This document shows positions 9,589 to 20,983 of a DNA stretch of 64,000 bases, one piece after another. Within the stretch, counting starts at the first letter, position 1. The number at the start of each line of letters is the position of its first letter. Location of the stretch: positions 50,169,489 through 50,233,488 of the forward strand of contig NC_054538.1 of the NCBI RefSeq assembly GCF_017654505.1. Direction: 5' to 3'. The notes below the pieces were generated by a model that ran no database searches, was not told the DNA's origin, and saw only the letters and a program-made list of their open reading frames with translations. Both the position numbers and the translations under genes were made by a program. Origin of the DNA: Polyodon spathula (Eukaryota; Chordata; Actinopteri; Acipenseriformes; Polyodontidae).

Positions 9589-9604
9589 TGCCCAGTGCTA
9601 CGCC

Positions 9605-10214
9605 TCAGCGTGTCCACCAAGGTAGAGCCTTTAGACAATGGCGAGATACTGTCACTAGGCGGCCACAGTTCAATGTGGGCTGAAAAACCCTGCTGTTGAA
9701 CCAGGCTTGGAAAGGGTGCATGTGCAGGAGACCCAAAGGAAGGGTCTGGGAAGCTGCTGCCATCAAGCCCAGAAGTCTCTGGAATCTCACTACTGTAAGC
9801 GCTGTATTGAGCTGAAAAAGCTTCAAATAGGTGGCTATTGTCTGCACTCTATCGTCCGACAGAATAGACAGCATGAAAGGAAAGGAGGATTCCTAGAAAG
9901 GAGGTTGTCTGCAAAGGCGTGAGCAGGCCCATTGCCCGATTCACTAACAGGCCCAACCGATGAAGGTGGCCGGTGACGAGTTCCATATGGGCCTCTGCCT
10001 GCATAGGAGACTGTGTACATATGAGCCAGTCGTTCAGGTAATTGAGTACTCTAATGCCTCTGAGTCTCAATGGGGCTAGAATAGTTTCCATGCACTTTGA
10101 AAAGGCATGAGGAGCTAGAGAGAGGCCAAACGGCAGTACATGGAACTCGTACCCTGTTCCTTGAAAAGAGAACCGTAGGTACCTCGTGTGTGCTGGTCTT
10201 ATGGGGATGTGCAA
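9605..10214 (-). pseudogene. DIRS-A reverse transcriptase core
   Basis: 9849-10214 (121 aa) carries RT motifs 'YLRFSFQGTGYEFHVLPFGL' and 'APHAFSKCME' and the catalytic box as 'LNYLNDWLICTQ'. The usual box in this family is LDDW (present in copy B), so the first aspartate is Asn here and polymerase activity should be lost. 9605-9874 continues the thumb region in another frame. The region from 9747 onwards is duplicated at 14122 with the same Asn. Confidence 0.85.
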
Positions 10215-10835
10215 ATTATGTGTCCTTGATGATGCCCACTGTGGTGAACCGGTCGCCTGGCCTGATTGACTGCAACAGCTGTTGCATGGTCAACATTTTG
10301 AACCTCTGTCTGAGGTCGAGGATTGGTCTGAGGCCACCATCCTGCTTGGGCACTAGGAAGTATCTGGAGTAGAACCCTTCCATCAAATGGAGAAGATGTA
10401 CTGTACAAATCGCTTTTGTAGCAGAGCTGCCGCCTCCCGAGACAGTACTGCAGCGTCCATGTAGTCACGCCCCGAAAAGGAGGGTGAACGTGCTTGAATT
10501 GGAGAGAACAGCCGGTCTGTACAGTAGTAAGCATCCAGATGTCTGTGGTCCACTGACACCAATACTCCAGGTGGCTCCCTGAAAAGGGGCCCTGGGCCCT
10601 GGCTGTACCGGTCAGTCTGACACCCAATACTCCCGGGGACCCACGAAAAGGGGCCCTGGCCCTGGCTGTACCGGTCCAGGACTGGGGACTGGGGTGCTAG
10701 TTTACCTGGTTTATGCACTACCGTACTGGAGGTGGTCGCTTGGGAAGCAGACGCACCAGTTCCTTTGTGGACCCCCGTGCACAGTGAGAGCGCTGAAGCA
10801 TCTCATCCACTGCAGGACCAAAGGTATGCCCTGGT
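10215..10835 (-). pseudogene. DIRS-A region upstream of the RT core
   Basis: Minus-strand ORFs at 10199-10627 and 10383-10718 overlap in different frames and correspond to the N-terminal RT fingers and linker. Around 10570-10690 the sequence holds a short imperfect duplication of a 'gaaaaggggccctgg' plus 'ctggctgtaccggt' block. This is part of the 124 bp missing from the second tandem copy. Confidence 0.5.
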
Positions 10836-10839
10836 GTAA

Positions 10840-11440
10840 TGGGGGCGTCTAACAGTGGTGCTTTATCCCCATCAGACACTCATGCCTGGGAATGTCAAAG
10901 CTGTCACCTTGCAGCTACCAAAGCAGCAAGATTTCTGCCAACAGCCTACCCGTTCAGTTTGGAAATATGGAACAGGTTTTTATTCACCAAGTGCAGCTCC
11001 TGTAGCTGCTGTGGTGAGGGTCTATGACTCTCAGAGCAAGCCTCAAAGGATGATGAAGAAGACTGTAAAGATAGCTTCTTACGTGGACTCTTGCCTCAGG
11101 CACTTTTTCTACTCTCCCTTGGTCCAGAGCCATCTGGAAAGACACACCCTTGTCTTCAATAGATAAATGGGAGAGCCCTGCTCAAGTGCAGTGGACATGG
11201 AGTGCTCTGCAAAGCTCAAAGCTGTGCTTAGAAAAACTTGAGAAAAACTTGCACAAATCTTGCAGAAGGTGCGGTCAGTGAGTGCCTGTTTTGCATACTC
11301 TGGCCCCAGGCAGGAAAAGCACCTGCTGTACTTATCCTCTGCTGGGAGACTGGACTTACATATGTCACAGGAAAAAAAACCCTGGCATGATGCAGACAGC
11401 AACACAGTGTAGCCTGTTGCCTCAGTCTACACAAGCAGCA
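10840..11440 (-). pseudogene. DIRS-A gag-like region
   Basis: Minus ORFs at 11109-11405 and 11228-11434 include 'KYSRCFSCLGPEYAKQAL', a Cys-x2-Cys-type stretch also seen in DIRS copy C ('HQSCTRCLGPEHMAKAL'). This marks it as the gag-like ORF that opens the element. It is duplicated at 15090-15690. Downstream to about 11870 is GC-rich then unassigned leader sequence. Confidence 0.6.
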
Positions 11441-11899
11441 AGTCGGTACGGTACCCTCGACTCCGGTACAGTACGCGTGCGGTGACTTGCACCAGGTGGG
11501 TACGGTACCAGTGCGGTAACCTTGAACCCTGTTCGACAGATGTTGGGTCGGGAATGGAGCGGGTCGTGACCTACAGGTCTACTTGGTTTGCATTACTGCA
11601 AGAAGCAGTATACAGGGATGCCCACCTATATAGCTTCTGAGAAACCCAAACAGTCCGAATGAATACAAGACTGAGGGAAGCCTGCTGTTAGAGTCCTAAC
11701 AGCCTTTGTAATGGTGCTGCAAGCAGGCACCAAGACTCCAGCAAGAGACTGCAAGCAATCTAAACCAATGCGTGTATCTCACTTAACGCAGAGCCAGTGA
11801 TGCAGTAATAGCAGGTGCAGCCAGTGAAGGTGCACATGGGCCTACACACTTAAGGAGTCCCGGTGGTAACAGGCTTGAATGTTTAAATCATTATGTAAT

Positions 11900-14121
11900 C
11901 AATGTATTCATTTGCACTGAATCATTTATTTATTTATGTATTTATTTTATGGGGCCCCGGCCTGGCTGGGCTTGTCTTGTCTTCCGCCTTCCTTCTGAAG
12001 GGTAGTACTAGGGTTACCATATTTCTGATCCTCAAAAAGAGGACACTACCGAAGGGGGTTGCTAACTGGCAGGACCAATTTTTATTTAAGATTAATCTCT
12101 CATTGTGCAACACGGAAAAACTAAATTTAAACTGAACTGTAAAGTTTATTTCTACTTTGAACATTTGAAAATATTTTTTTAAAAAAAAGAAGTATAATGG
12201 CCTGCATCAAACATACATGTAACTTTTTACAGTTAGTACAAAAGTATTTGCAAGATAACTGTCAAATCTGTGCATTAAACATCCCTGTCCTACTGTGCTT
12301 CTTCTTTTCGTGCCCATGCATATTTCTCTGCAGAGCATATCTTTCTCAGCAGTGGTTGAAGTAGCTCAAGATGCTTGGCTGAAGTTGTGCTGTACGAGCA
12401 GGATCCCTTTCAGAGACTCAACAGTCAAGTTGTTCCTTTCCTTTGTCCACTGGCTTTGCATCAGTGAAAAAACTCACTCTACATTTGCATTGAGAGAGGG
12501 AACAGAAATGAACTGTGCAATCTTTCACAGTGTTGAGTGACATTCAATGTTTTTGGGCCCAGTACCCCAGCAGAGATGGACAGTGCTGAAACAAACTTAA
12601 CTAAAACAACTGAGGAAGACATCGGAAACGCATTGGAGAAAAAAGAAAGTTTCGAAACAAGTGCTGCCATAAACATTAATTAACCTGCTTTTCTTCCAAC
12701 TGATGACAAACACAGAACAGACAAAGGTAATTTTCCTTTAGATAATACAGACATCCAAGTAAAACAATACATAATATCTCAAGGTTCATGTAAACCCATT
12801 GGACCATTTTCACAAGACGAAAATCAAGAAGGGCGTTGTTTCTCCACAACTTACTATGACATTACAACAAAAGCAGGAGTTAGACTACCTTGCACTTGGC
12901 TTTGTTACTTGCCCAAATGAGACTGTGCGTATTGCGAACCCTGCTGGTTGTTTGCTGATTGCAGTGCAGCTGCCTATAATGGGGCATGGGTAAAAGGAGT
13001 TAGAGACTGGTATCATCTAACAGGCAAAATTGAATTTTATGAAACAGCAAAAACACATTTAGATTCTTGCTTAGTATATGAGCAGTGGCGATTACATGGA
13101 ACAATCGATGAAGACTTAGAAACTCAAGTACTAAAGGAAAAAACTTCTGGATACAAGTTTTGGAGTGTCTCATTAACATGACGCTTACGTTATCAATGTG
13201 CAATTTGGCTTTCAGGGGACATCGAGAGGTCTAGGACATGCTAATTGTGGGAATTTTCTTTCTTTCGTGGAACTGTTAGCTACGACCCAATGTTGAAGTA
13301 ACTAGTTTCTAGGCCCAGTGGTTCAATTCAGTATCTTAGTTCTACAGTACAGGGTGAACTAATTGATGTTTTGTTGGAACATATTGAGGGGGAGATTGTT
13401 GATGAAATATAGTGTGAGCCTTTTTTTCTGTAATAATGGATATCACCCAAGATATTTCAAAGACTGATCAGATGAGTCAGATTTTTCGACACGTACAGTT
13501 GAAATGGATGAAAGAAATGTGGCAACTGTAGTGAAAATTCTTTTCTGGGGTTTCAGAAAATATCTGATCAGTCCGCTAGTGGACTTGAGAAAAAAAATTA
13601 TCGACTATACTGAACAGAAAGGGTTAGAATTATCAAAGTGTCGTGGGCAGGGGTATGCTGGGGCCACTAATATGAGTGCTGTGTACTCTGGTGTGCAAGC
13701 GAGAATATTGAAAAAGGAACCATGTGCTAAATATGTACATTGTGCTGCTCACAACTTAAATCATGCACTGAATGATTCAGTTAGAGGAATACAAGAAGTG
13801 AAGCATTTTTATGATGTGATAGAGAGACTGTAAATGGTTTTTGGATACAGGTTGGATATGCTAGCTTCATTTGTGTGTACTTCAGAAACTAGCTCCAGCA
13901 TTACTTTGAAAATGCTGTGTCCTACACGATGGTCATGCTGGTATGAATCACTCCTTGCTCTTAGATTTCGATATGTAGATGTCATGAAAGCACTAACAAA
14001 GATGATACATTTCAGCAAAAATGCCGATGAACATAGTGAGGCTTCGGCATTAAGAAGTCATTGGAGAAATTTTGTTTCGTTTTTCTAGTTGTGCTCCAAA
14101 TGATCCTGGAAAAGGTGAATG
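11900..14121 (+). mobile_element. ZMYM-like hAT transposon, first (3'-truncated) copy
   Basis: From about 12008 ('agggttaccatatttctgat', a plausible element end) into a TTF-type zinc finger and transposase core. It is cut at 14121 by the tandem-duplication junction, so the C-terminal dimerisation region is missing from this copy. 11900-12008 is AT-rich flank with a 'ggccccggcctggctgggct' patch. Confidence 0.7.
12780..14088 (+). pseudogene. hAT (ZMYM1-like) transposase, N-terminal and central part, copy 1
   Basis: 12799-13181, over two frames, encodes a TTF-type zinc finger ('GRCFSTTYYDI', 'AGVRLPCTWLCYLPK'). 13504-13833 (109 aa) encodes the part with 'CRGQGYAGATNMSAVYSGVQ' and 'HCAAHNLNHALND', the first catalytic Asp region and conserved CxxH of hAT transposases that also gave rise to host ZMYM-like proteins. 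13834-14088 continues after a stop with 'PTRWSCWYESLLALRFRY'. Several stops and frameshifts make it inactive. Confidence 0.85.
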
Positions 14122-16140
14122 GGAAGCTGCTGCCATCAAGCCCAGAAGTCTCTGGAATCTCACTACTGTAAGCGCTGTATTGAGCTGAAAAAGCTTCAAA
14201 TAGGTGGCTATTGTCTGCACTCTATCGTCCGACAGAATAGACAGCATGAAAGGAAAGGAGGATTCCTAGAAAGGAGGTTGTCTGCAAAGGCGTGAGCAGG
14301 CCCATTGCCCGATTCACTAACAGGCCCAACCGATGAAGGTGGCCGGTGACGAGTTCCATATGGGCCTCTGCCTGCATAGGAGACTGTGTACATATGAGCC
14401 AGTCGTTCAGGTAATTGAGTACTCTAATGCCTCTGAGTCTCAATGGGGCTAGAATAGTTTCCATGCACTTTGAAAAGGCATGAGGAGCTAGAGAGAGGCC
14501 AAACGGCAGTACATGGAACTCGTACCCTGTTCCTTGAAAAGAGAACCGTAGGTACCTCGTGTGTGCTGGTCTTATGGGGATGTGCAAATTATGTGTCCTT
14601 GATGATGCCCACTGTGGTGAACCGGTCGCCTGGCCTGATTGACTGCAACAGCTGTTGCATGGTCAACATTTTGAACCTCTGTCTGAAGTCGAGGATTGGT
14701 CTGAGGCCACCATCCTGCTTGGGCACTAGGAAGTATCTGGAGTAGAACCCTTCCATCAAATGGAGAAGATGTACTGTACAAATCGCTTTTGTAGCAGAGC
14801 TGCCGCCTCCCGAGACAGTACTGCAGCGTCCATGTAGTCACGCCCCGAAAAGGAGGGTGAACGTGCTTGAATTGGAGAGAACAGCCGGTCTGTACAGTAG
14901 TAAGCATCCAGATGTCTGTGGTCCACTGACACCAATACTCCAGGTGGCTCCCTGAAAAGGGGCCCTGGGCCCTGGCTGTACCGGTCACTTTGGAAGCAGA
15001 TGCACCAGTTCCTTAGTGGACCCCCTTGCACAGTAAGAGCGCTGAAGCATCTCATCCACTGCAGGACCAAAGGTATGCCCTGGTGTAATGGGGGCGTCTA
15101 ACAGTGGTGCTTTATCCCCATCAGACACTCATGCCTGGGAATGTCAAAGCTGTCACCTTGCAGCTACCAAAGCAGCAAGATTTCTGCCAACAGCCTACCC
15201 GTTCAGTTTGGAAATATGGAACAGGTTTTTATTCACCAAGTGCAGCTCCTGTAGCTGCTGTGGTGAGGGTCTATGACTCTCAGAGCAAGCCTCAAAGGAT
15301 GATGAAGAAGACTGTAAAGATAGCTTCTTACGTGGACTCTTGCCTCAGGCACTTTTTCTACTCTCCCTTGGTCCAGAGCCATCTGGAAAGACACACCCTT
15401 GTCTTCAATAGATAAATGGGAGAGCCCTGCTCAAGTGCAGTGGACATGGAGTGCTCTGCAAAGCTCAAAGCTGTGCTTAGAAAAACTTGAGAAAAACTTG
15501 CACAAATCTTGCAGAAGGTGCGGTCAGTGAGTGCCTGTTTTGCATACTCTGGCCCCAGGCAGGAAAAGCACCTGCTGTACTTATCCTCTGCTGGGAGACT
15601 GGACTTACATATGTCACAGGAAAAAAAACCCTGGCATGATGCAGACAGCAACACAGTGTAGCCTGTTGCCTCAGTCTACACAAGCAGCAAGTCGGTACGG
15701 TACCCTCGACTCCGGTACAGTACGCGTGCGGTGACTTGCACCAGGTGGGTACGGTACCAGTGCGGTAACCTTGAACCCTGTTCGACAGATGTTGGGTCGG
15801 GAATGGAGCGGGTCGTGACCTACAGGTCTACTTGGTTTGCATTACTGCAAGAAGCAGTATACAGGGATGCCCACCTATATAGCTTCTGAGAAACCCAAAC
15901 AGTCCGAATGAATACAAGACTGAGGGAAGCCTGCTGTTAGAGTCCTAACAGCCTTTGTAATGGTGCTGCAAGCAGGCACCAAGACTCCAGCAAGAGACTG
16001 CAAGCAATCTAAACCAATGCGTGTATCTCACTTAACGCAGAGCCAGTGATGCAGTAATAGCAGGTGCAGCCAGTGAAGGTGCACATGGGCCTACACACTT
16101 AAGGAGTCCCGGTGGTAACAGGCTTGAATGTTTAAATCAT
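14122..16140 (-). pseudogene. DIRS-A duplicated part (RT to gag)
   Basis: Second copy of DIRS RT (14222-14587, again with LNDW), its upstream region (14572-15070, 124 bp shorter) and gag (15358-15683). RNase H and recombinase are absent because the duplication starts inside the RT. Confidence 0.9.
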
Positions 16141-18386
16141 TATGTAATCAATGTATTCATTTGCACTGAATCATTTATTTATTTATGTATTTATTTTATG
16201 GGGCCCCGGCCTGGCTGGGCTTGTCTTGTCTTCCGCCTTCCTTCTGAAGGGTAGTACTAGGGTTACCATATTTCTGATCCTCAAAAAGAGGACACTACCG
16301 AAGGGGGTTGCTAACTGGCAGGACCAATTTTTATTTAAGATTAATCTCTCATTGTGCAACACGGAAAAACTAAATTTAAACTGAACTGTAAAGTTTATTT
16401 CTACTTTGAACATTTGAAAATGATTTAAAAAAAAAAAAGAAATATAATGGCCTGCATCAAACATACATGTAACGTTTTACAGTCAGTACTGTATTGCTTA
16501 GCAATCAAAAAAGTATTTGCAAGATAACTGTCAAATCTGTGCATTAAACATCCCTGTCCTACTGTGCTTCTTCTTTTCGTGCCCATGCATATTTCTCTGC
16601 AGAGCATATCTTTCTCAGCAGTGGTTGAAGTAGCTCAAGATGCTTGGCTGAAGTTGTGCTGTACGAACAGAATCCCTTTCAGTGACTCACCAGTCAGGCT
16701 GTCCCTTTCCTTTGTCCACTGGCTTTGCATCAGTGCATCAGCTCTACATTTGCATTGAGAGAGGGAACAGAAATGAACTGTGCAATCTTTCACAGTGTTG
16801 AGTGACATTCAATGTTTTTGGGCCCAGTACCCCAGCAGAGATGGACAGTGCTGAAACAAACTTAACTAAAACAACTGAGGAAGACATCGGAAACGCATTG
16901 GAGAAAAAAGAAAGTTTCGAAACAAGTGCTGCCATAAACATTAATTAACCTGCTTTTCTTCCAACTGATGACAAACACAGAACAGACAAAGGTAATTTTC
17001 CTTTAGATAATACAGACATCCAAGTAAAACAATACATAATATCTCAAGGTTCATGTAAACCCATTGGACCATTTTCACAAGACGAAAATCAAGAAGGGCG
17101 TTGTTTCTCCACAACTTACTATGACATTACAACAAAAGCAGGAGTTAGACTACCTTGCACTTGGCTTTGTTACTTGCCCAAATGAGACTGTGCGTATTGC
17201 GAACCCTGCTGGTTGTTTGCTGATTGCAGTGCAGCTGCCTATAATGGGGCATGGGTAAAAGGAGTTAGAGACTGGTATCATCTAACAGGCAAAATTGAAT
17301 TTTATGAAACAGCAAAAACACATTTAGATTCTTGCTTAGTATATGAGCAGTGGCGATTACATGGAACAATCGATGAAGACTTAGAAACTCAAGTACTAAA
17401 GGAAAAAACTTCTGGATACAAGTTTTGGAGTGTCTCATTAACATGACGCTTACGTTATCAATGTGCAATTTGGCTTTCAGGGGACATCGAGAGGTCTAGG
17501 ACATGCTAATTGTGGGAATTTTCTTTCTTTCGTGGAACTGTTAGCTACGACCCAATGTTGAAGTAACTAGTTTCTAGGCCCAGTGGTTCAATTCAGTATC
17601 TTAGTTCTACAGTACAGGGTGAACTAATTGATGTTTTGTTGGAACATATTGAGGGGGAGATTGTTGATGAAATATAGTGTGAGCCTTTTTTTCTGTAATA
17701 ATGGATATCACCCAAGATATTTCAAAGACTGATCAGATGAGTCAGATTTTTCGACACGTACAGTTGAAATGGATGAAAGAAATGTGGCAACTGTAGTGAA
17801 AATTCTTTTCTGGGGTTTCAGAAAATATCTGATCAGTCCGCTAGTGGACTTGAGAAAAAAAATTATCGACTATACTGAACAGAAAGGGTTAGAATTATCA
17901 AAGTGTCGTGGGCAGGGGTATGCTGGGGCCACTAATATGAGTGCTGTGTACTCTGGTGTGCAAGCGAGAATATTGAAAAAGGAACCATGTGCTAAATATG
18001 TACATTGTGCTGCTCACAACTTAAATCATGCACTGAATGATTCAGTTAGAGGAATACAAGAAGTGAAGCATTTTTATGATGTGATAGAGAGACTGTAAAT
18101 GGTTTTTGGATACAGGTTGGATATGCTAGCTTCATTTGTGTGTACTTCAGAAACTAGCTCCAGCATTACTTTGAAAATGCTGTGTCCTACACGATGGTCA
18201 TGCTGGTATGAATCACTCCTTGCTCTTAGATTTCGATATGTAGATGTCATGAAAGCACTAACAAAGATGATACATTTCAGCAAAAATGCCGATGAACATA
18301 GTGAGGCTTCGGCATTAAGAAGTCATTGGAGAAATTTTGTTTCGTTTTTCTAGTTGTGCTCCAAATGATCCTGGAAAAGGTGAATG
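14122..18386. repeat. 4.27-kb tandem duplication, unit 2
   Basis: Direct repeat of 9747-14121. At the junction the hAT sequence '..aaaggtgaat' runs straight into DIRS 'gggaagctgctgcc', with only 'tg' shared by both parental breakpoints. At the far end (18386) the hAT transposase continues without interruption. Differences from unit 1 include a ~124-bp deletion, a 20-bp insertion, a short rearranged patch near 16738 and scattered substitutions. Confidence 0.95.
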
Positions 18387-19260
18387 TGGTTTCAAAACTG
18401 CTATAGTCTAAAGACACAGACCTTTGCAAAGCAGCACATTTGCTAAACAGTTCCAGGAAACAGTTACTTCCAAAATGAATTCCAAGAAGCCAAAAATGCA
18501 ACGATTCAGTTATCGGAAAAATGGGGAGGAAAAACTAAGTCTGAAGAAATGCGCAGGAGGAAAGTGAAATGCCGTTTTGAAGAGTTATGTGAAGATGAAA
18601 GACTTGCAGATGGAGAAAGATTTTTCAGAGTGAATGTGTTCTACAGGTGCCTAGATGTGATAACTGCACAGCTCTCCAATCAATTTCAAAGCTTGCACTC
18701 CATTGCAGAAAGGCTCAGCGTAATCCAGCCTACTACACTTATTTCTGCAAGAGATGATAATTTGTACGAAAGAACTTGCCAGTCACTTCAGAAAAGACAT
18801 TTCTCCAGCTTTTCTTGGACAGCTCCTTTCATTCAGATCATGTTTAAAATCTGAAATCTCAAAGCAGTTGACAGTGAAAGAGTTTGCAAAAGTTCTAATT
18901 GTTGACAACAGTGCATTAGCATTCAGTTTTTCTGAAGTTTGTCCAGCACTTATGCTGTTTCTAACCATCCTGGTAACAGTAGCAAGTGCAGAATGGTCTT
19001 TTCCAAATTAAAACTAATAAAAAACTACCTAAGGAGCACAACGGGACAGGACAGACTTCGTGGATTGGGAATGCTATCCATTGAAAATGACAGAGCCAGA
19101 AAACTGAACCTCCAGCAGGTAATTGATGGCTTTGCAAAACGGAAGCCATGCAAAATGTGATTCTGATGTAAGTAGGCAACTTTTCTGTTTTATGTTGGGG
19201 GGGGGGGCACAATAATAACCTGCACTGGGGCCCATCTGTCTTTTCCTCTGCCATGTTTCT
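16150..19260 (+). mobile_element. ZMYM-like hAT transposon, complete-length copy
   Basis: Same element as at 11900-14121, but continuing through the C-terminal region. Its left end near 16257 ('agggttaccatatttctgat') is identical to copy 1. The right end is not clear; recognisable coding stops at 19160, followed by a G12 run at 19198. Confidence 0.7.
17045..19160 (+). pseudogene. hAT (ZMYM1-like) transposase, copy 2
   Basis: 17064-17446 TTF zinc finger; 17769-18098 and 18099-18353 core; 18549-18854 central helical region with 'RFEELCEDERLADGERFFRV'; 18754-19011 and 18939-19160 C-terminal hAT dimerisation region ('SAEWSFPN' in one frame, then 'FSKLKLIKNYLRSTTGQDRL' in another). A frameshift near 19000 and a TAA between 18098 and 18099 break the frame. 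Together with unit 1 this is one transposon partly duplicated, not two insertions. Not functional. Confidence 0.85.
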
Positions 19261-19261
19261 G

Positions 19262-19785
19262 CAAAAAAAAAAACAGAGAAAGAACTCTCACAAACAACAG
19301 TAAACACAATATTACAGTTCCAATAATAATAAACTCAGTTCCAATAGTAATAATAATAAACACAAGTCAGCCAACTCAAATTCTGAGACTTACCAAAGCT
19401 GTCACAGAGTGACCGGCAATGTCATCATGCCAGTCTTCACCCCTCCTAGAAGAGACTAGGCTCAATGATGACGGTTGAACAGTGCTAGTCAATCTTCATC
19501 AGCCTGTTGCGTGTAATGTACACAGCGACCGAAGATTGTAATGGAGAGATTTCTATTTCAGCAAACCAGGGTTATGTTAGTAACCATGTGGCACTAGCCA
19601 CCCAAATGTTTAAATAATAATAAACACAATTTACATATAAGTACTTAATATACCTGGTCAGGTAACATTCATGTTCTCTTGAATAATAAATAATGATTCC
19701 CCTTTAAGAAGGGCAACTTCCCATTCTTTGAGTTTAATATATGTAGAGGGGGGAAGGGAAGGGAGGTTCTCTGTCATCAGTCCAT
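19262..19785. other. Spacer with simple repeats
   Basis: Contains A-rich and (ataa)n stretches near 19321-19360 and a short segment around 19560-19600 that vaguely resembles DIRS terminal sequence ('aaccagggttatgttagtaacc'). No gene recognised. Confidence 0.4.
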
Positions 19786-19789
19786 GATG

Positions 19790-20190
19790 TTTTAATAATC
19801 CAGTGATTGATCTGTATTTATTAAAAGTTAAAGAAAATTAGGAAGAGCGGTTTTCTGTGACCTGGTAGGGAAATGGGCAAACCGCGTATTGGAAAATTAC
19901 TGTAAGATTTTTACAGATGGGTCTAAAAATACAGATAATGGTCGAGTTGAAGCAGCTTATTACATCCCAGAATTTGAGGTAGAAAAATGTGAACGTATTA
20001 CAGATAACTTGTCTATTATGACAGCTGAACTAATAGGGATTATTTTTGCATTATCAAGGCTACAGGCAATTAAGAATGAAGATAGAAGAGATTTAGTACA
20101 AGGAGTAATGTATCTAGTGTCAGAATGTGTGTATTTAGGATTGTATGTTATTTTTGTGTGGATTCCAGCACATACAGGAATAGAGGGGAA
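19790..20190 (+). pseudogene. Non-LTR retrotransposon RNase H domain, upstream half
   Basis: The frame from 19889 reads 'IFTDGSKNTDNGRVEAAY', the first catalytic Asp block of a LINE RNase H. It continues through 'ITDNLSIMTAELIGIIFALS' (catalytic Glu) to 'FVWIPAHTGIEGN' at 20190, where it is cut by a hAT insertion. RNase H C-terminal to RT is typical of the I/Nimb-type clades, which occur in fishes. RT itself is not recognisable upstream. Confidence 0.8.
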
Positions 20191-20688
20191 CAGTGTTCCC
20201 TCTAAGGCTAAAATGCGCACATTTCTCGCAGTAACTGGCAACAACCTTCGCACTCAGTTTACTAACTTTCGCAAGTTATTATCATAAATATCAACCTCTC
20301 GAGGTAAACCTATTACTTTGAGACCATTCTTACAAAGCATTAATATAAGCATATTTGTGTCTGTCTTGCGACTGATTCTCTGATTTCCCTCTGTAAAAAT
20401 GCACGTCACATTATTGCAGAGTTAAATCTACTGGTACAGAATGGGCGAAGCAGGCATCTGGCAATTCTGCCTCTATAGAGAGTACTGCTTATGAACTTTA
20501 CAGTTTTTAACTTGTATAATTGAATACTAAAATCGGTGAAGCACAACCTTCCTGCATTATTTAGAAGTATATATACTCTGTGTAACAGGGCGAGCAGCCA
20601 TGTTCAGGTTGTTTATTTTTAAAACGGGGTCTCCCCCTCCGCCCCTGTGTTATTTTGTATTTGTTTATTTGTTTATTGTATTGTGTTT

Positions 20689-20694
<6 letters not shown>

Positions 20695-20724
<30 letters not shown>
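20695..20724. repeat. (AT)n microsatellite
   Basis: AT dinucleotide run of about 30 bp. Confidence 0.9.
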
Positions 20725-20726
<2 letters not shown>

Positions 20727-20940
20727 CAGCGGAACGCTGTGTGTTTGGTTATTGTTTTGACGATGTAGTCGTGCGTTGGTTTTGTTTTTATCTTGTTCTG
20801 GCAGAGACTAGATTGGCAGCCCGTCCTCTGCCGGTTGCTAATTTAAAACCTTGTGCAGAAGGTGGCCATCTCCCTTATTAAGTGATTCATTTCTTGATAA
20901 TCGGGAGATGGTCACGTATATAAAATGCCTGCATCTCTCC

Positions 20941-20941
<1 letters not shown>

Positions 20942-20980
<39 letters not shown>
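20942..20980. repeat. (GA)n microsatellite
   Basis: GA dinucleotide run of about 39 bp, followed by an (aaat)n run to about 21007. Confidence 0.9.

Positions 20981-20983
<3 letters not shown>

Larger units (their letters stand above)
7548..11870 (-). mobile_element. DIRS-type retrotransposon copy A, main body
   Basis: A minus-strand element with gene order gag, RT, RNase H, tyrosine recombinase, as expected for DIRS elements, which integrate with a tyrosine recombinase instead of a DDE integrase. Protein pieces are fragmented by stops and frameshifts and by a SINE at about 8195-8437. The 5' side (plus-strand right) fades out near 11870, before the hAT region. No clean right terminal repeat like that of copy B is visible. 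7548-7552 is the right TSD of the GMPS element. Confidence 0.8.
9747..14121. repeat. 4.37-kb tandem duplication, unit 1
   Basis: Runs from inside the DIRS RT to inside the hAT transposase. Unit 2 starts immediately after it. The offset is 4373 bases at the left end (for example 9849 versus 14222). It falls to about 4249 after unit 2 loses ~124 bp, then returns to about 4265 because of a 20-bp block present only in unit 2 (near 16485). Identity is very high by eye. Confidence 0.95.

Noticed and set aside
12295..12540. 81-aa ORF upstream of the hAT transposase as a separate gene
   Set aside because: It is repeated with substitutions at 16564-16758, where the frame ends earlier. It is probably transposon leader with no recognisable domain.
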